From Congeria kusceri (lineage: Eukaryota; Mollusca; Bivalvia; Myida; Dreissenidae), in assembly GCA_027627225.1 (NCBI GenBank), contig JAPFQT010000079.1, forward strand, positions 372,001 through 436,000: a stretch of DNA of 64,000 nucleotides, in the 5' to 3' direction. A program made the position numbers and the translations under genes. Of this stretch, positions 11,540-22,495 are shown piece by piece; positions within the stretch are counted from its first letter, which is position 1; every line of letters begins with the position of its first letter. The notes beneath the pieces were generated by a model. That model was not told where the DNA came from. It ran no database searches and worked only from the letters and a program-made list of their open reading frames with translations.

Positions 11540-12530
11540 TTAGTTAAGCGTCAACCTCATTTTGTCCTATTCACAAAAAACACACAAACTCGTTTCGAAA
11601 AAACAAACAAATTGTCTTGATCTTGATTTTTGCTAGTGTTGTATGTCGCATTCAAATAAACCATCAGTAAGGAAAAAGAAAGAATTGCTTGCCAGATGTC
11701 ATTCAATCCTGTTCACTATCTACTTTCTTGATATCATTAACTCAAGGTGAGTGACTTTCTTTGCAGCCGTGTGGTGACTAGTTTGTGGAACGTCATCTCC
11801 ATTGTCGGTGTACCCATGCAGAGGATTTGTGCTAACCGTATTGTCCATCTAACCCATTGACTAAGAAAAGTTGTGTCCAAGGAGAATTTTCTGTAGCCTT
11901 TTTGTAGGTTTTGAAGCCATGACTCAAACAATGTCATACAGTACTTTCATTCTCATTGATACGCCACTGCTTAGGGTCTCGGTGAGTAGCCATCGAGATA
12001 CTGATTGACCGTGTGGTTTATGTGTCAAAGAAAGATGTAAAGATTAAACAGCTACTTGACAATAACCGTCTCATCGTTTTTAGGCTGAGAACAGTTCCTT
12101 TTTGAACATGTCTGTTATTATTGCCCTATATACTGATTTTCGAGTCTTGAATATGCGTAGTTGATTCGGTAATGCCACTGCTACCACACCAGAAAGGAAG
12201 GAAAGCTTCGACGAACTTGATAAAATATGTATCATGGCAATGTTGGAACATAGGGCGGCAACTATTGTATACAAAGGATTAAACAACACCAATACTATTG
12301 GCACTATCTTTTGTCTATTAAAATGGCATCTACAATATCCGTAAAAGCAAAAAAAAAAGCACAATCGTAGTGGTAGCTGAAGGAAATATCAATGATCAGA
12401 GTGACTAGACGCTCGTTCTTAGCGCTTTTAACTCTTATCAAAATGTTGTTTTTTGTGTGCTGACGGAGCTCAAAACCTACGCGCACGCGCACGCTTAACA
12501 AAGTAATAAAACAGAATGACATAATTGATG
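11540..12530 (+). repeat. dispersed ~1-kb repeat, copy A
   Basis: The same ordered blocks occur at 39497-40090 (copy B, right part only) and 51895-53420 (copy C, with an insertion near 52000-52430). Landmarks are GATACGCCACTGCTTAGGG, CTGATTTTCGAGTCTTGAA and GGGTTAAACAACACCAAT-like sequence. ORFs in it are short and not conserved between copies. No terminal repeats seen, so class is unknown. Confidence 0.8.
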
Positions 12531-13004
12531 ATTATGTTAAGGTCATTAAAATGGTTGGTTGAAGTACATATTAATAATGCATAGTAAGAACTTCATTGAC
12601 TTGCAAAATCTAATACAAAGACAAGAGACCATTTTTATATGTTTTTCAACATTTTATTAAATTACTCGGCCCATCAGCAATTAGTAACAAAGTAAACAAA
12701 ATGAAACAACAGAAATCAACGAATAAACATATGTAGATGACTAGATATATGTAGTTAGGTATCAATTGAAATTCCAATATTTTAGGGTAAAAAAGAAACG
12801 TTCAAGTAAGTGGAAGTTGGTAAATTACTTGAATTTTGACATAATGTTTTAAACAAACAAAGCGAACTTAATTAAACTGTCTTTTCACAAAATGTAAAGG
12901 GTTGCTGTAAATTAAACATATTAGGTTTAAGAAGATTTGGAAACCAAGTCGATTTTGCTATTTAACTTAGGAACCCTTTAGGGATTTACTGATGTGTAAC
13001 CTAT
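12531..13004. other. No gene seen
   Basis: AT-rich, many poly-A/T runs; directly upstream of the promoter-like element at 13011. Confidence 0.4.
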
Positions 13005-13010
13005 AAGTTC

Positions 13011-13040
13011 CACTTCCGGTCTTTCCAAAAAATGGCGGGA
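13011..13040 (+). promoter_or_regulatory. ETS- and YY1-like core promoter motifs
   Basis: CACTTCCGG at 13011-13019 is an ETS core, and AAAAATGGCGGG around the ATG at 13032 matches a YY1 site. The pair next to a start codon is typical of TATA-less housekeeping promoters in animals. No expression data are available here. Confidence 0.5.
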
Positions 13041-13062
13041 TATGGAAACACATTTTTAGAAG
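13032..13062 (+). CDS. possible first coding exon (MAGYGNTFLE)
   Basis: An ATG with a favourable context opens 10 codons plus 1 nt, ending at the donor GTAAAT. The peptide MAGYGNTFLE is too short to identify. The exon ends in phase 1. The next exon is not found; the exon at 19165 has a compatible phase, but its talin homology argues against a simple join. Two TRIM-like elements lie downstream, possibly in the first intron. Confidence 0.4.
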
Positions 13063-13825
13063 GTAAATTTGTAGACGAATATTACTCTTTAAATGGCATG
13101 ACAATGGTAAATATTGATTGTTACAATGTGTTTATACAATAAATAATTTATGTACACATAAAATTAACAATGACTTAGCTGCTACATTATGAAAATTCTA
13201 GATTTTGCTGGTATACTCTATTCGGATAGAGTCGCGTTATGGACGGTGTCGCGGTAAATAATAAAAGTCATCTAGTGGACATATCTTGTAAACAAAACCC
13301 ACCTCTATTTCTAGTGTCGTCTTCGTATTATGAAAACTATCTGAAAATGCATAGAATATTTTCAAAGTACATTCGTTTTTGTTTAAACATTCTTGTATAA
13401 TGCATTTCTTCTAAGAGTCTCATCCGATTTAATTGCAGAATTTAATAAGATATTGTTTTTACTCTGTCGTCTTTGCCAAATTAGTAGGAGTATTTCCCTG
13501 TGGGTTTTGTACATAAGTTATTTCTTTTCCGATAAATAAGGTTATACTGTGCACTATTTAGTTTTCAAAATTGGCAAGGATTGCTTCCCTTGTTACCGAT
13601 TACCGCGACTCATCCAAGTTGTCAAATTTAACCTATAGACCGTGTTGTATGGTTTGGTGTTTTGCAGGTATTCCAAATAAAATAATTGTTTTATTGTTGA
13701 TTGCCATGTGTGTTTAAGGCATTTTTACACCTAATAATTGTTTATTAAAAGTTGTGTTATCTTTCCATTTGGTTATTCAAAAAAATTGTTAGTACCGCGA
13801 CTCCATCAGAACACAGTATACATTA

Positions 13826-13966
13826 TGTAGTGAATATGATAACTTCCAACAGTGTTCTGTTGTGCTAGCTTTTCAGTGATGCGGTTGAAGTGTACTGACT
13901 GCGTTGTGAAGATAAGCAACATCAGCTATTGTTACTGCCTGGATGGGTGACCATTAGTTACATCCA
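13826..13966 (+). repeat. left LTR of TRIM 2
   Basis: 141 bp, TG...CA. It matches the right LTR over its first 80 bp and last few bases, with an extra 54 nt at 13906-13959 carrying the 5S-like part. A GTT at both edges of the extra block fits loss from the right LTR by microhomology. Confidence 0.85.
13908..13952 (+). promoter_or_regulatory. 5S rRNA-derived internal control region (box A, IE, box C)
   Basis: A 45-nt block lines up without gaps with the internal promoter of animal 5S rRNA. GAAGATAAGCAAC matches box A (GAAGTTAAGCAAC in my recalled animal 5S), GTTACTG is the intermediate region, and CCTGGATGGGTGACC matches box C (CTTGGATGGGTGACC). By my count 34 of 45 positions agree, concentrated in boxes A and C. 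Spacing is exactly that of 5S. The rest of the 5S gene is absent. Confidence 0.8.
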
Positions 13967-14133
13967 TGGTGTCAGAAGTAAACTTGGTCAGGCTCCCAAT
14001 TTGTCTTAAGGGAACAGAGCATGTAGGGGGTTGAGCTCAAGGGAGCTGGAGCAGTGACAAGGTCTCATGAAGGTCAGGGCGCTGGAAATTTCTACAAGGG
14101 CTCTGGGTTCTCAAAAGATAAAGAGGGGAGGAG

Positions 14134-14220
14134 TGTAGTGAATATGGTCACTTCCAACAGCGTTGCTGTTGAGCTAGCTTTTCAGTGATGCGGTTAAAGT
14201 GTACGGACTGCGTTACATCA
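14134..14220 (+). repeat. right LTR of TRIM 2
   Basis: 87 bp, starts TGTAGTGAATATG and ends GCGTTACATCA. Lacks the 54-nt 5S-like block. Confidence 0.85.
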
Positions 14221-14354
14221 ATTATGAAAACTCTAAACAAATGAATGGTGAACTGTACACATGATTACAATGAACAATAGGACGTTACAGGTGCCTATGA
14301 ATCATAGTATGACAATATTTATTTACTTTTCATAACGAAAATATACGTTAGAAA

Positions 14355-14501
14355 TATAACCCAGCCGAAAAAAACCCAAGCCACAATGGGAATCGAACCC
14401 GGGACCTCCCGGTTCCTAGGCAAACGCTCTACTGTGTCGCTATAAAAGCTAGCTCATATAGCAAGGCAGGATAAGTGTCCCTTATACATCACCCTACTAC
14501 A
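14355..14501 (-). repeat. 3' LTR of TRIM 3 with intact tRNA-like A and B boxes
   Basis: The minus strand reads TAGCGACACAGTAGAGCG (A-box) then GGGTTCGATTCCCA, a perfect B-box core. The motif GAGCTAGCTTTT before the A-box also occurs in the TRIM 2 LTRs. Confidence 0.8.
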
Positions 14502-14602
14502 TACTCTCCCTCCATTTATGAAATTTTTCCACGACTCCTTCTGCCTTGAAATCTGTGGGATGTCGTACTGACTACAGTGGGTTTATTTACGTTGGGCGCC
14601 AA

Positions 14603-14721
14603 TGTAAACCAGCTGAAAAAATCCCAAGCCAAAATGGGAATCGAACCCGGGACCTCTAGCTATGAAAGCTAGCTCATATAGCAAGGCAATATAAGTGTCC
14701 CTTATACATCACCCTACTACA
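14603..14721 (-). repeat. 5' LTR of TRIM 3, A-box deleted
   Basis: 119 bp. Keeps the B-box GGGTTCGATTCCC but has lost 28 nt after CATAGC. Confidence 0.8.
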
Positions 14722-14725
14722 GAAA

Positions 14726-17405
14726 CAATTATTTGGACAGTGAAAATGTCTTGAAATATTTAGTGCAGCAATGAGCCAGTAGTGGATTATGTGGATCATG
14801 TGCAGTAAAGTCCAAATAATTAGACGTAATGGTGGATTCTGAGCTATTTTTTGTATGGGCAGAATTAATACTATGTCTAAACAGTTTATGCTAATTTACT
14901 GTAGCAAAGCAATTTCACACTTTTCATGTGTATTTTACGCAGATACGCATCTTATCTGGACTTATGACTGCACATCGACAAAAATTAGGTTGGTATGTGC
15001 TACAAAACTTTTGTTAAACAGGGCTTGCATTAACTTTTGAAAACTGGAAGTTTGAACTTCCTGGCCTCTGATTTTGGAAGTTTACCTCATAATATTTGGA
15101 AGTTTTGACAGTATTGCGCTACAAAAGTCCAGAGTATGTCAGAAATGAAATTAAGTAGTGATGTATAAAATTCATGGTGTTTTTAAGGCCAGTTCTTTTC
15201 ATCAAGTGGTTATATGCCAATTTATTTAGTGAAAGAGGTTAACATTCAGATAAATTACTTAATTTTTCTAACTTGTTCATCCTTACATGATGGAACATCC
15301 TTGGCTGAAATTTTGGAAGTCCTGTGACAAAAACTGGGAGTAAAGTACTCCCAAACTTCCCTTAATGGAAGTTTGATTAAAAAGTAAAGATCTCACAGTT
15401 CTCTGCGCTATGTTTTTATATGGCCATCAATACACCCACGCTTTCCATGCGGATGACGGGATGTTGTACATGTCAGTATAGTTTTCACGCACTTTTCTAG
15501 CCGAACAAAGGCTTTTCATGAAGTACATGTGTATTTTAACTGTAAATAAAATTTGTGTTCATGACGTGTGAACAGTAAAATTCGGATAGGCGTTTCGCAT
15601 TTCGGTTTAGTATATGTGTTGTGAATTATATTAGTTTCATTTCTCCATTATAAAATCCTGCGGGGCTAGAAAAACGCAGGCGAAATCACGAAATACTCGC
15701 GGAAATGACGCGTGTATAGCTGCACTGTTACATGTATACCACAGCTTAGTACAAAGTTTAAGCGTTATTGGTAGATTCTGAGCTATGTTTTTTTTGTGCT
15801 AAAAATAATTATATTTATAGGAGTTTGCCATATGTGATCTGTATTTTTACTAACCAATGAAAAAGCAGTATTCAAGTTTCGCATTACTCGGTGCAATATG
15901 GAGGACTTAACATAGAATTTGAACAGTGCATTTTTTAAGGATAAGGATTAAGTGTTAAAATAAGTTTTACGTTGACTTTTTGGCATGCAATTGGTAAATT
16001 AATACTGAATCATTGTTAAATGAATAATGAGTGGTAAAATATGAAATTGCAGCTTGTAAAGTTTCCGACACGAATTCATGTCGGAACGATGCTACAGGAA
16101 AATAGCACTTTCCAATATGAGGTCGGTGTATATATTGGAGTATGTGCAGAACTGACCTTGGTCAGTCAGTGTCAGCCAGGCATGGTGATTACTGGATTTG
16201 CAGTCTCGTGTTGACTCTCCTTGTGGTTTGAATTATGATCAAAAGTTGACACTCTGAAACCTTTTGTCCACGCATGTATGAATGATAACTTTCATCATAA
16301 ATCATAAGGACATGCAAACAGCCAGCTTTCAGCTCAGACATTTGCATGTCTTAATATCATCTATAATTGCTTTGTGGACAGATGATGTCATTATTTTAAC
16401 TCTCCAATAGTGTTCACATTCTAAATCTTAAGTAAAACATTTAATTCTTACAAAATATATCAGGAGAAAAACTGTGGTATTGCTCGTAAAATTACATATA
16501 AACAAGATTGCATGTTGGACATATGGTACTAAAATGGTACTATGGTTGAATATCTCCGATACTGAACAGTGTCTCAATACAAACATGTTTCTTTGTATGA
16601 CAGACCTCAAAGAAGTCAAATTCAGATACCAACTAATGGTTTTAATTGGTTTGTACGTGTCTCTGTAAGCCATTCGAATATTATGGAGCTTAAGTAAATA
16701 GGTTGAAACTAAATCATGTTCGTTTGTATTGCAGACCTCGAAGCATGACAGAAATCTCAATCTGTCCTATGAGACGGTCTTGACACTGTTTTTTGCAAAG
16801 AGTGCAGCCATCGTTCAGCCATGTTGGCGATAAAGATCCCACACATGCGGCCATCAGAGCCCCATATACCAGATGTGAGTGTGCAGCATCTTACTTAAGT
16901 GAGATTTAAAACATGCGGTCTTTTATTGCTCATGTATTGTTTTACACAGGCAGAGATTTACGGGACGCAATTTTCTGCGTCAAATATGCATATATTGTCA
17001 GTCAGGACCCATCATTTAAAAAACTGCGTCACATCGGACGCACAATATTTCTAATGTAGCAGTACTCTGATCATTACAAGAAAGACAACTCCAGTTACTC
17101 ATGTATGTACAGAGTTGTACATCGTGTTTCTTGTTGACTGTTAACCAATCGTATGCTCGTGCACCTGTCGTTGCTAGGCACATAGTCGCTTATTCTGAAT
17201 ACTTCTATATTTATCTCGCAAATGCAAATGTAGTGTGTTTCATTGTAAGCTAAATTGGGTACTAAATTGAAGAAAGAACACAAGGCTATTGAGATGAAAT
17301 GATTTTTGGGCGTAGATGTGAATAATTTACAGAAATATACTACTGAAATGTTCCAGTTAGGTATAAATATAAACATTAATAATGTATTCTTTTATATTTA
17401 AATAT
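14726..17405. other. No gene seen; GGAAGTTT-rich stretch at 15040-15375
   Basis: AT-rich. At 15040-15375 the word GGAAGTTT/AACTTCC recurs, and a small hairpin GGGAGT-aaag-TACTCCC-like motif is present, suggesting an old repeat. ORFs are at most 110 aa and lack coding character. Confidence 0.4.
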
Positions 17406-17407
17406 TT

Positions 17408-18770
17408 TTAGCTCACTTGAGCACAAAGTGCTCATGGTGAGCTTTTGTGATTGCCCGCTGTCCGTCGTCCGTGCGTGTGTCCGTCAATTTTTCATTCAAA
17501 TGACATCTACTCCTAAACCACTTTACAGATTTTTACCAAATTTCACGGGAATGATCATTAGGTGACCCTCTTTCAAAGTTGTTAAATAATTACAGTCCGC
17601 TGCATATATAGGTCACCAGAGCTAAAAATAGATTAAAAAATGTGAACTTAGAAAATCTTCTCTGAAACCTCAAGTCCCAGAGGTTTCATATTTGGTATGT
17701 AACATCCTATACTGGTCCTCTACAAAGATTGTTCAAATAATGGCCCTGGGGTCAAAACTGGCCATTTCCCGGGGGTCACATGGTTTATATAGAATATATA
17801 GCAAAATGACTTTACAAATCTTCTCCTCTCTGAAGCTGTAAGGCCCAGAGGTTTCATATTTGGTTTGTAACATCCTTTAGTGGTTGTTTACAAGGTTTGT
17901 TCAAACCGGGGGTCACTTGGTTTATATAGTAGCAAAATGACCTTTAAAATCTTCTCCTCTGAAACAACAAGGCCCAGAGGTTTCATATTTGGTATGTAAC
18001 ATTTGATAGTGGTCCTCTACAAAGATTGTTCAAATTATGCCCCTGGGGTCAGAACTGGCTACGCCCTGGGGGGTCACATAGTTTATAGACTTAAATGGCA
18101 AAACATCTTTTAAAATCTTCGCCTGAAACTGCAAGGCCCAGAGGTTCGTATTTCGTATGTAGCATCCTAAAGTGGTCCTCTACAAAAATTGTTCATATTA
18201 TGCCCCATGAGTAAAAACTGACCACACCCCAGGGGTCACATGGTTTATATAAACTTATATAGCAAAATGACTTTAAAATTCTATTCCTCTGAAACCGCAA
18301 GGCCTTGAGGCTTCATATTTGGTATGTATATGTGGTCCTCTACAAATATTGTTCAAATTATCCCTTGGGGTGAAAACTGGTCACGGCCAGGGGGTCACAT
18401 GGTTTATATAGAATTAAATAGCAAACTGACTTAAAAAATCCTCTCCTCTGAAACGGCAAGGCCCACAGCTTTCCTATACGTAGTATGTAACATTGCATAG
18501 TGGTCCTCTCCAAAGATTGTTCAAATTATGCCCCTGGGGTCAAATCTGGCCACACCCCAAGGGGTCACATGGTTTATTTAGACTCAAGTCGCAGAATATC
18601 TTAAAAAAGCTTTACCTGAAACCGCAACGGCCAGAGGTTTGTAAAGATTGTTCAAATTATGACCCTGGGATACAAATAAGCCACACCTCGGAGATGCAAA
18701 TTCTATTTGGGTTGCAAGGTCTCAGGTGAGCGTCCTAGGGCCCTCACGGCCCTATTGTTAATGATGGTTC
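17408..18770 (+). repeat. tandem-core repeat, family A, complete
   Basis: Opens TTTTTAGCTCACTTGAGCAC with a near-palindrome (GTGCTC...GAGCAC) and ends CTCAGGTGAGCG...GGGCCCTCACGGCCC, then TATTGTTA. The core holds about eight diverged units of ~120 bp with the landmarks GGCCCAGAGGTTTCATATTT, GGTCCTCTACAAAGATTGTT and GGGGTCACATGGTTTATAT. A hairpin near the 3' end with no target duplication fits Helitron-like non-autonomous elements, but this class call is inference. Confidence 0.75.
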
Positions 18771-19164
18771 TACTTTGACTCAGTTAGCATTTATTCATAT
18801 TGCAAATGGTTCAGTGGCCTGCAAATAAATATTTTCGCCTTTCATTTGCTTCCCCAAAATGTAAAATGCCATGTTTAAACACTCTAAAGTATGTTTCAAT
18901 TACACAAAGTCACAAAATAAATTAACAGCAAAAACAAGCAAACAGGGTAATTGGGACCCTGCCTTTATTTACAGAAAATCATTTACCTGAGTCCTCTCGA
19001 CCCCTAAAATTTCACATTGATGTTAAACCCTGCACAGGGAATACAGAATGGTCTTTGTTACAATTGACGAAATTGATATTAAAAAAGATTAAGTTAAAAA
19101 AAAAAACACTGTCAATATGTACCCAGGGTTTGTATTTCATGCTTATGTTTCCCATATTTTCCAG

Positions 19165-19280
19165 TGTGTCATTGCGAGGCTGGGGGGACCATGGAAGAGG
19201 CTGTGGATACGATCCTCACGGTAACAGACCGACTGCTCAGCAGCGTTTGTGACGCCCATGAGATGGTGAGACAGGCCTAG
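19165..19280 (+). pseudogene. orphan talin exon fragment (start of rod domain R3)
   Basis: After the acceptor TATTTTCCAG the frame reads MEEAVDTILTVTDRLLSSV, then CDAHEMVRQA and a TAG. Talins have DTILTVT, an SS-x-x-DA-x-EMVRQA block here, at the start of rod helix bundle R3 (established knowledge of the family). Talin links integrins to actin. In talin the frame continues RVLAQATSDLV; here it stops at once. A donor-like GTGAGA at 19266 overlaps the VRQ codons, so an intact exon ending at 19265 is an alternative. No other talin exon is visible in the window, which favours a captured or duplicated fragment. Confidence 0.65.
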
Positions 19281-19751
19281 CAACCTGCACAGTTAGTTTT
19301 GTATTATAGAACTCTTATGTTTTGGCTGCATTTTCCATCATCATGTGAATTTATTTCAACCTGACAATACAATGACATCCATGTAGGCTATAATTATGTT
19401 AATACTCTCACCATAGAAACTTGGGATAATCATGGAATAATTACTGACTGCATCTGATTTTAAAATGTTCACAATGATTGTGCAGATGAGTTTTGTAACA
19501 TTGTTTTAAGCATTGGTTCATGATTTTAAAGCAGTGTGGTAAATCACTAATTATTTATTAATTATTTAATTGAAAGATATGTACCCGGTATGTCCTTTGT
19601 CTTATAGAACTTTTCTCACTTTTCGACCACAGGTGGCCTGTTGAGTACTCACATAATCACAATAAAAGTTTGAATAAATTCTTAACATATTGTTACACTT
19701 ACAAGCATTCCATCCACGTGATCTTTTTATATTTCTGTTGTGTTTACACAG

Positions 19752-19795
19752 TTGAAGTACGGAGGACAAATTGGTCAGCCAGGGACTCAAGTTCT
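19752..19795 (+). CDS. possible small exon
   Basis: Acceptor GTTTACACAG, donor GTAAGC, 44 nt open in two frames. One frame (EVRRTNWSARDSS) ends in phase 0 and would join the candidate exon at 19859. No family recognised. Confidence 0.2.
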
Positions 19796-19858
19796 GTAAG
19801 CAGTGGGAATGGAACTCGAGCCAGACACTGGACCTGTACTGACCTCCCTCCTGCCTAG

Positions 19859-19910
19859 GTGGAAGGGATAGTTGTCAAGTCAAGGATTGCAAACACAAGT
19901 TCTTGCCGAG
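19859..19910 (+). CDS. possible small exon (VEGIVVKSRIANTSSCR)
   Basis: A strong polypyrimidine acceptor (CCTCCCTCCTGCCTAG) and a donor GTAAGA bound 52 nt with one open frame, 17 codons plus 1 nt. The neighbour at 19752 has a compatible phase. It does not resemble talin. Confidence 0.3.
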
Positions 19911-19992
19911 GTAAGATGACAATGATACCAACAATAGTCGCTGCCTCAGTGCCATGCTGTCCAAATACAGTTTGAATGCACTGAACAGATTT

Positions 19993-20062
19993 TTAGCTCA
20001 CTTGAGCTTGAAATGCTCTGGTGTGAACTATTTTGGTCAGTCATCGTCTGTCTTCGTCTTAA
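19993..20062 (+). repeat. truncated head of a family A tandem-core repeat
   Basis: TTTTTAGCTCACTTGAGC followed by diverged TCRTCYGTC-like sequence; no core units follow. Confidence 0.6.
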
Positions 20063-20332
20063 TATTAATAATCATTAACATGTCTTGTTGCACATATCGG
20101 CAATATGTTCCAGTCCAATGAGGAGTGAATTTTGGCCTCCTCCTCTCCCACCAGATGTGCTTACAAAGTTTGTGCCAAGCATCATGCATATTACTATCGA
20201 AAAAAGCTTATACAGTGGCATTTGTCCTGTTGTGTGTACATGTATCAGTGCGTCTGTAAACACTTTAAATACCTTTTCATAAACTACTAGGAAATATTCA
20301 ACCAAATTACACAGCAATCATTCTTGGAGAAT

Positions 20333-20460
20333 TAACAATAAACCTACATTTTTATGAACAAGTTCCAGCTAATATAACAATAAACCTACATTTTTATGAA
20401 CAAGTTCCAGCTAATATAACAATAAACCTACATTTTTATGAACAAGTTCCAGCTAATATA
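20333..20460 (+). repeat. 42-bp tandem repeat, three units
   Basis: Three near-identical copies of AACAATAAACCTACATTTTT followed by ATGAACAAGTTCCAGCTAATAT. Confidence 0.9.
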
Positions 20461-20630
20461 ACGCTCAGCCTCCTGCTAAAAATGCCTGATGGTCGATATT
20501 TCAAAGCGTGTGAAATAAATGTTTGCATATTTCTCCCATTTGACTGTAAAATCGTGTTAAGTGACAGACCTTTTAGATACACCACAATGTATATTCCATA
20601 TATGTGTTAAATATGTAAACTATTGTCCGA

Positions 20631-20722
20631 GTTTAGTCTGTTACATATTTACTTTAATTATCCTAAACAAGAAAAAGTTTAGTCTGTTACATATTTACTT
20701 TAATTATCCTAAACAAGAAAAA
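20631..20722 (+). repeat. 46-bp tandem duplication
   Basis: GTTTAGTCTGTTACATATTT followed by ACTTTAATTATCCTAAACAAGAAAAA occurs twice in direct succession. Confidence 0.9.
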
Positions 20723-22490
20723 TCAACGTAATTTGCACACAGAAATACACTTTATTTCAGTCTGTCACGACAAATAACAAGTGTGGCTCCCATTGATGAT
20801 ACAACACATGGCCTTTGAAACAGATTTCTTTGATTTTTTCTTCTAATTAATATGCATTTATTTACAGCATGTTGCGGGAACCCTCGTATATATGTTGTAT
20901 AAAATGTGCTTTGTTTAGGGAAAAAAAAAATCATAGGTATAGGCATGGTAATGACATATTCAAGTCTTTAGCATTAAAAGTGTATCAACTATGTATACAA
21001 GTTTCATAAAGATATGTACTTAAAGTGGATGAAAAAACTCAACTTACAAAATTGTTTTACAAATTGAGATAGAAAAGTTTGGTAAACATGGTGCATTTGG
21101 AGTCGTTTCCCTTAGACTGATTTATAAATTTTAGCTATTCACTGAATAGTCTGAGCTAGTCTACTTACCCATTCATCGTCGGTTAAAAACAATTTTCAGA
21201 GCACACTGCTTCACATAGAAAACTGTGCGTGTATATAATATACAACGTTTCCCTGTTTTAAAGGGGAAGCTACATATATAATATTACTTTGCAGTGCGGT
21301 TGCAGTGATTGTAAAATAAAACTTCTTTATTTAAATATAGCTATACATTAAGATTTTAATATTAAATTACAAGAATTACCCCTGTATGACAACAGTGCAG
21401 AAACAAGACTGTTTGTAACAGGTTTACTTTTATAGAGGATTTGCATACAGAGCTTAAACGCTGAAACGATGATAACCCTAACCCGTTTGCTTGAAAATTT
21501 GGGTGCCCATTATACATGGTACGCGTTTTACACAGTCTTTTTCGGACGTGGAAACTCATTTATATTTTTGTTTATATTGGAATATAAGCGACAGTCAGGA
21601 GATATCACTTCATTTTGTTTTCCCAAATTCTGTTGCGTCCACCAGACGCAGACGTTATGAAACTGTCTCATTGGAAATCTATGCGCCCCAGACGCAGGGC
21701 GCGCATCTAGATTTATAACCGATAATTTCAAGAAATAAAGCTTAATTTTTAACAGTGTTAGTAATCCGATGCTCTGATGCCACTTGCGTACACTAACCAA
21801 TGTGATTTGCTCTTGTATTTTGTGGTAAGGTAATTTGGTCCACGTCTGAGAGTTGTCTACATTTGTTCCCACCAATACCCCATCCCTCCCCCCAAAAAAT
21901 TAAAATAAATTGACCTACCTACCCACCTTGAAAATTCTGGGTCGCTTTACCGCAAACAAACAATTGTTTAAGGATGGCCTAAGTGTTTAAAAATACAATA
22001 TCACTCAAAAGTATTGTCATCTTGATCGACAATGATAGTTTAGTCAAAATTATTGTAAAAAAAAGTAAACATCTTGCTACCCATTAGAGTTACAACAACA
22101 TTTTATAAAAATTAAGAGATTATTTACTGGGTCCTCCCCATTCTACGTTTGTATATAAAAACTGCAATAAAAAGCTGGTTATTAAGATTTGACAGATGTA
22201 AATAGAGCAAGAAGCATACTTAATCAATGGTTTTAAAATAAAGAATCCTGGTTGAATAAGGGAGGTCTCTGCTAACAACAGAAAAAGTAGATTATCAAAT
22301 AACAGTTAAATAAAGATCTGTGTTACTAAATTATCTTCCTGTGCATTTACACAGAGGGGAAAGAGAAGAGTAAAAGAGATAGTTAGGGTGGAGTTCCTGC
22401 AGCATGAGTGATACATGTAAATTGTGCACAATAAAACACACAAAAAATAAATTAGTTCTGAAATAACATTTAACAAGAGATGTTGGTAAA
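20723..22490. other. No gene seen
   Basis: AT-rich with overlapping ORFs (63-115 aa) near 21360-21875 on both strands and no supporting coding bias. At 21895-21960 a stretch with ACCTACCTACCCACC resembles the MITE-end block seen at 1-351. Confidence 0.4.
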
Positions 22491-22495
22491 ACATG

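Larger units (their letters stand above)
13822..14224 (+). mobile_element. TRIM-like miniature LTR element 2 (5S rRNA-like LTR, Cassandra-like)
   Basis: Body 13826-14220 (395 bp) flanked by the 4-bp duplication ATTA (13822-13825, 14221-14224). Left LTR 13826-13966 (141 bp), right LTR 14134-14220 (87 bp), both starting TGTAGTGAATATG and ending ACATC(C)A. The primer site TGGTGTCAGAAGT at 13967-13979 directly follows the left LTR and complements the 3' end expected for a tRNA-Leu. A purine tract (AAAGAGGGGAGGAG, 14120-14133) directly precedes the right LTR. The 167-bp interior has no coding capacity. The left LTR contains a 5S rRNA-like segment that the right LTR lacks. Confidence 0.85.
14351..14725 (-). 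mobile_element. TRIM-like miniature LTR element 3 (tRNA-like LTRs)
   Basis: Body 14355-14721 (367 bp), read on the minus strand, with the duplication GAAA at 14351-14354 and 14722-14725. 5' LTR 14721-14603 (119 bp, TGTAGTAGGG...TTTACA), 3' LTR 14501-14355 (147 bp). The primer site TTGGCGCCCAACGT (14602-14589) complements the tRNA-Lys(CTT) 3' end GTTGGGCGCCA. The purine tract GGAGGGAGAGTA (14513-14502) abuts the 3' LTR. Internal region 101 bp, no ORF. The 5' LTR lacks 28 nt around the A-box. It lies 130 bp from TRIM 2 in the opposite orientation. Confidence 0.85.

Noticed and set aside
13908..13952. 5S rRNA gene
   Set aside because: Only the internal control region is present; flanking 5S sequence is absent and it lies within an LTR.
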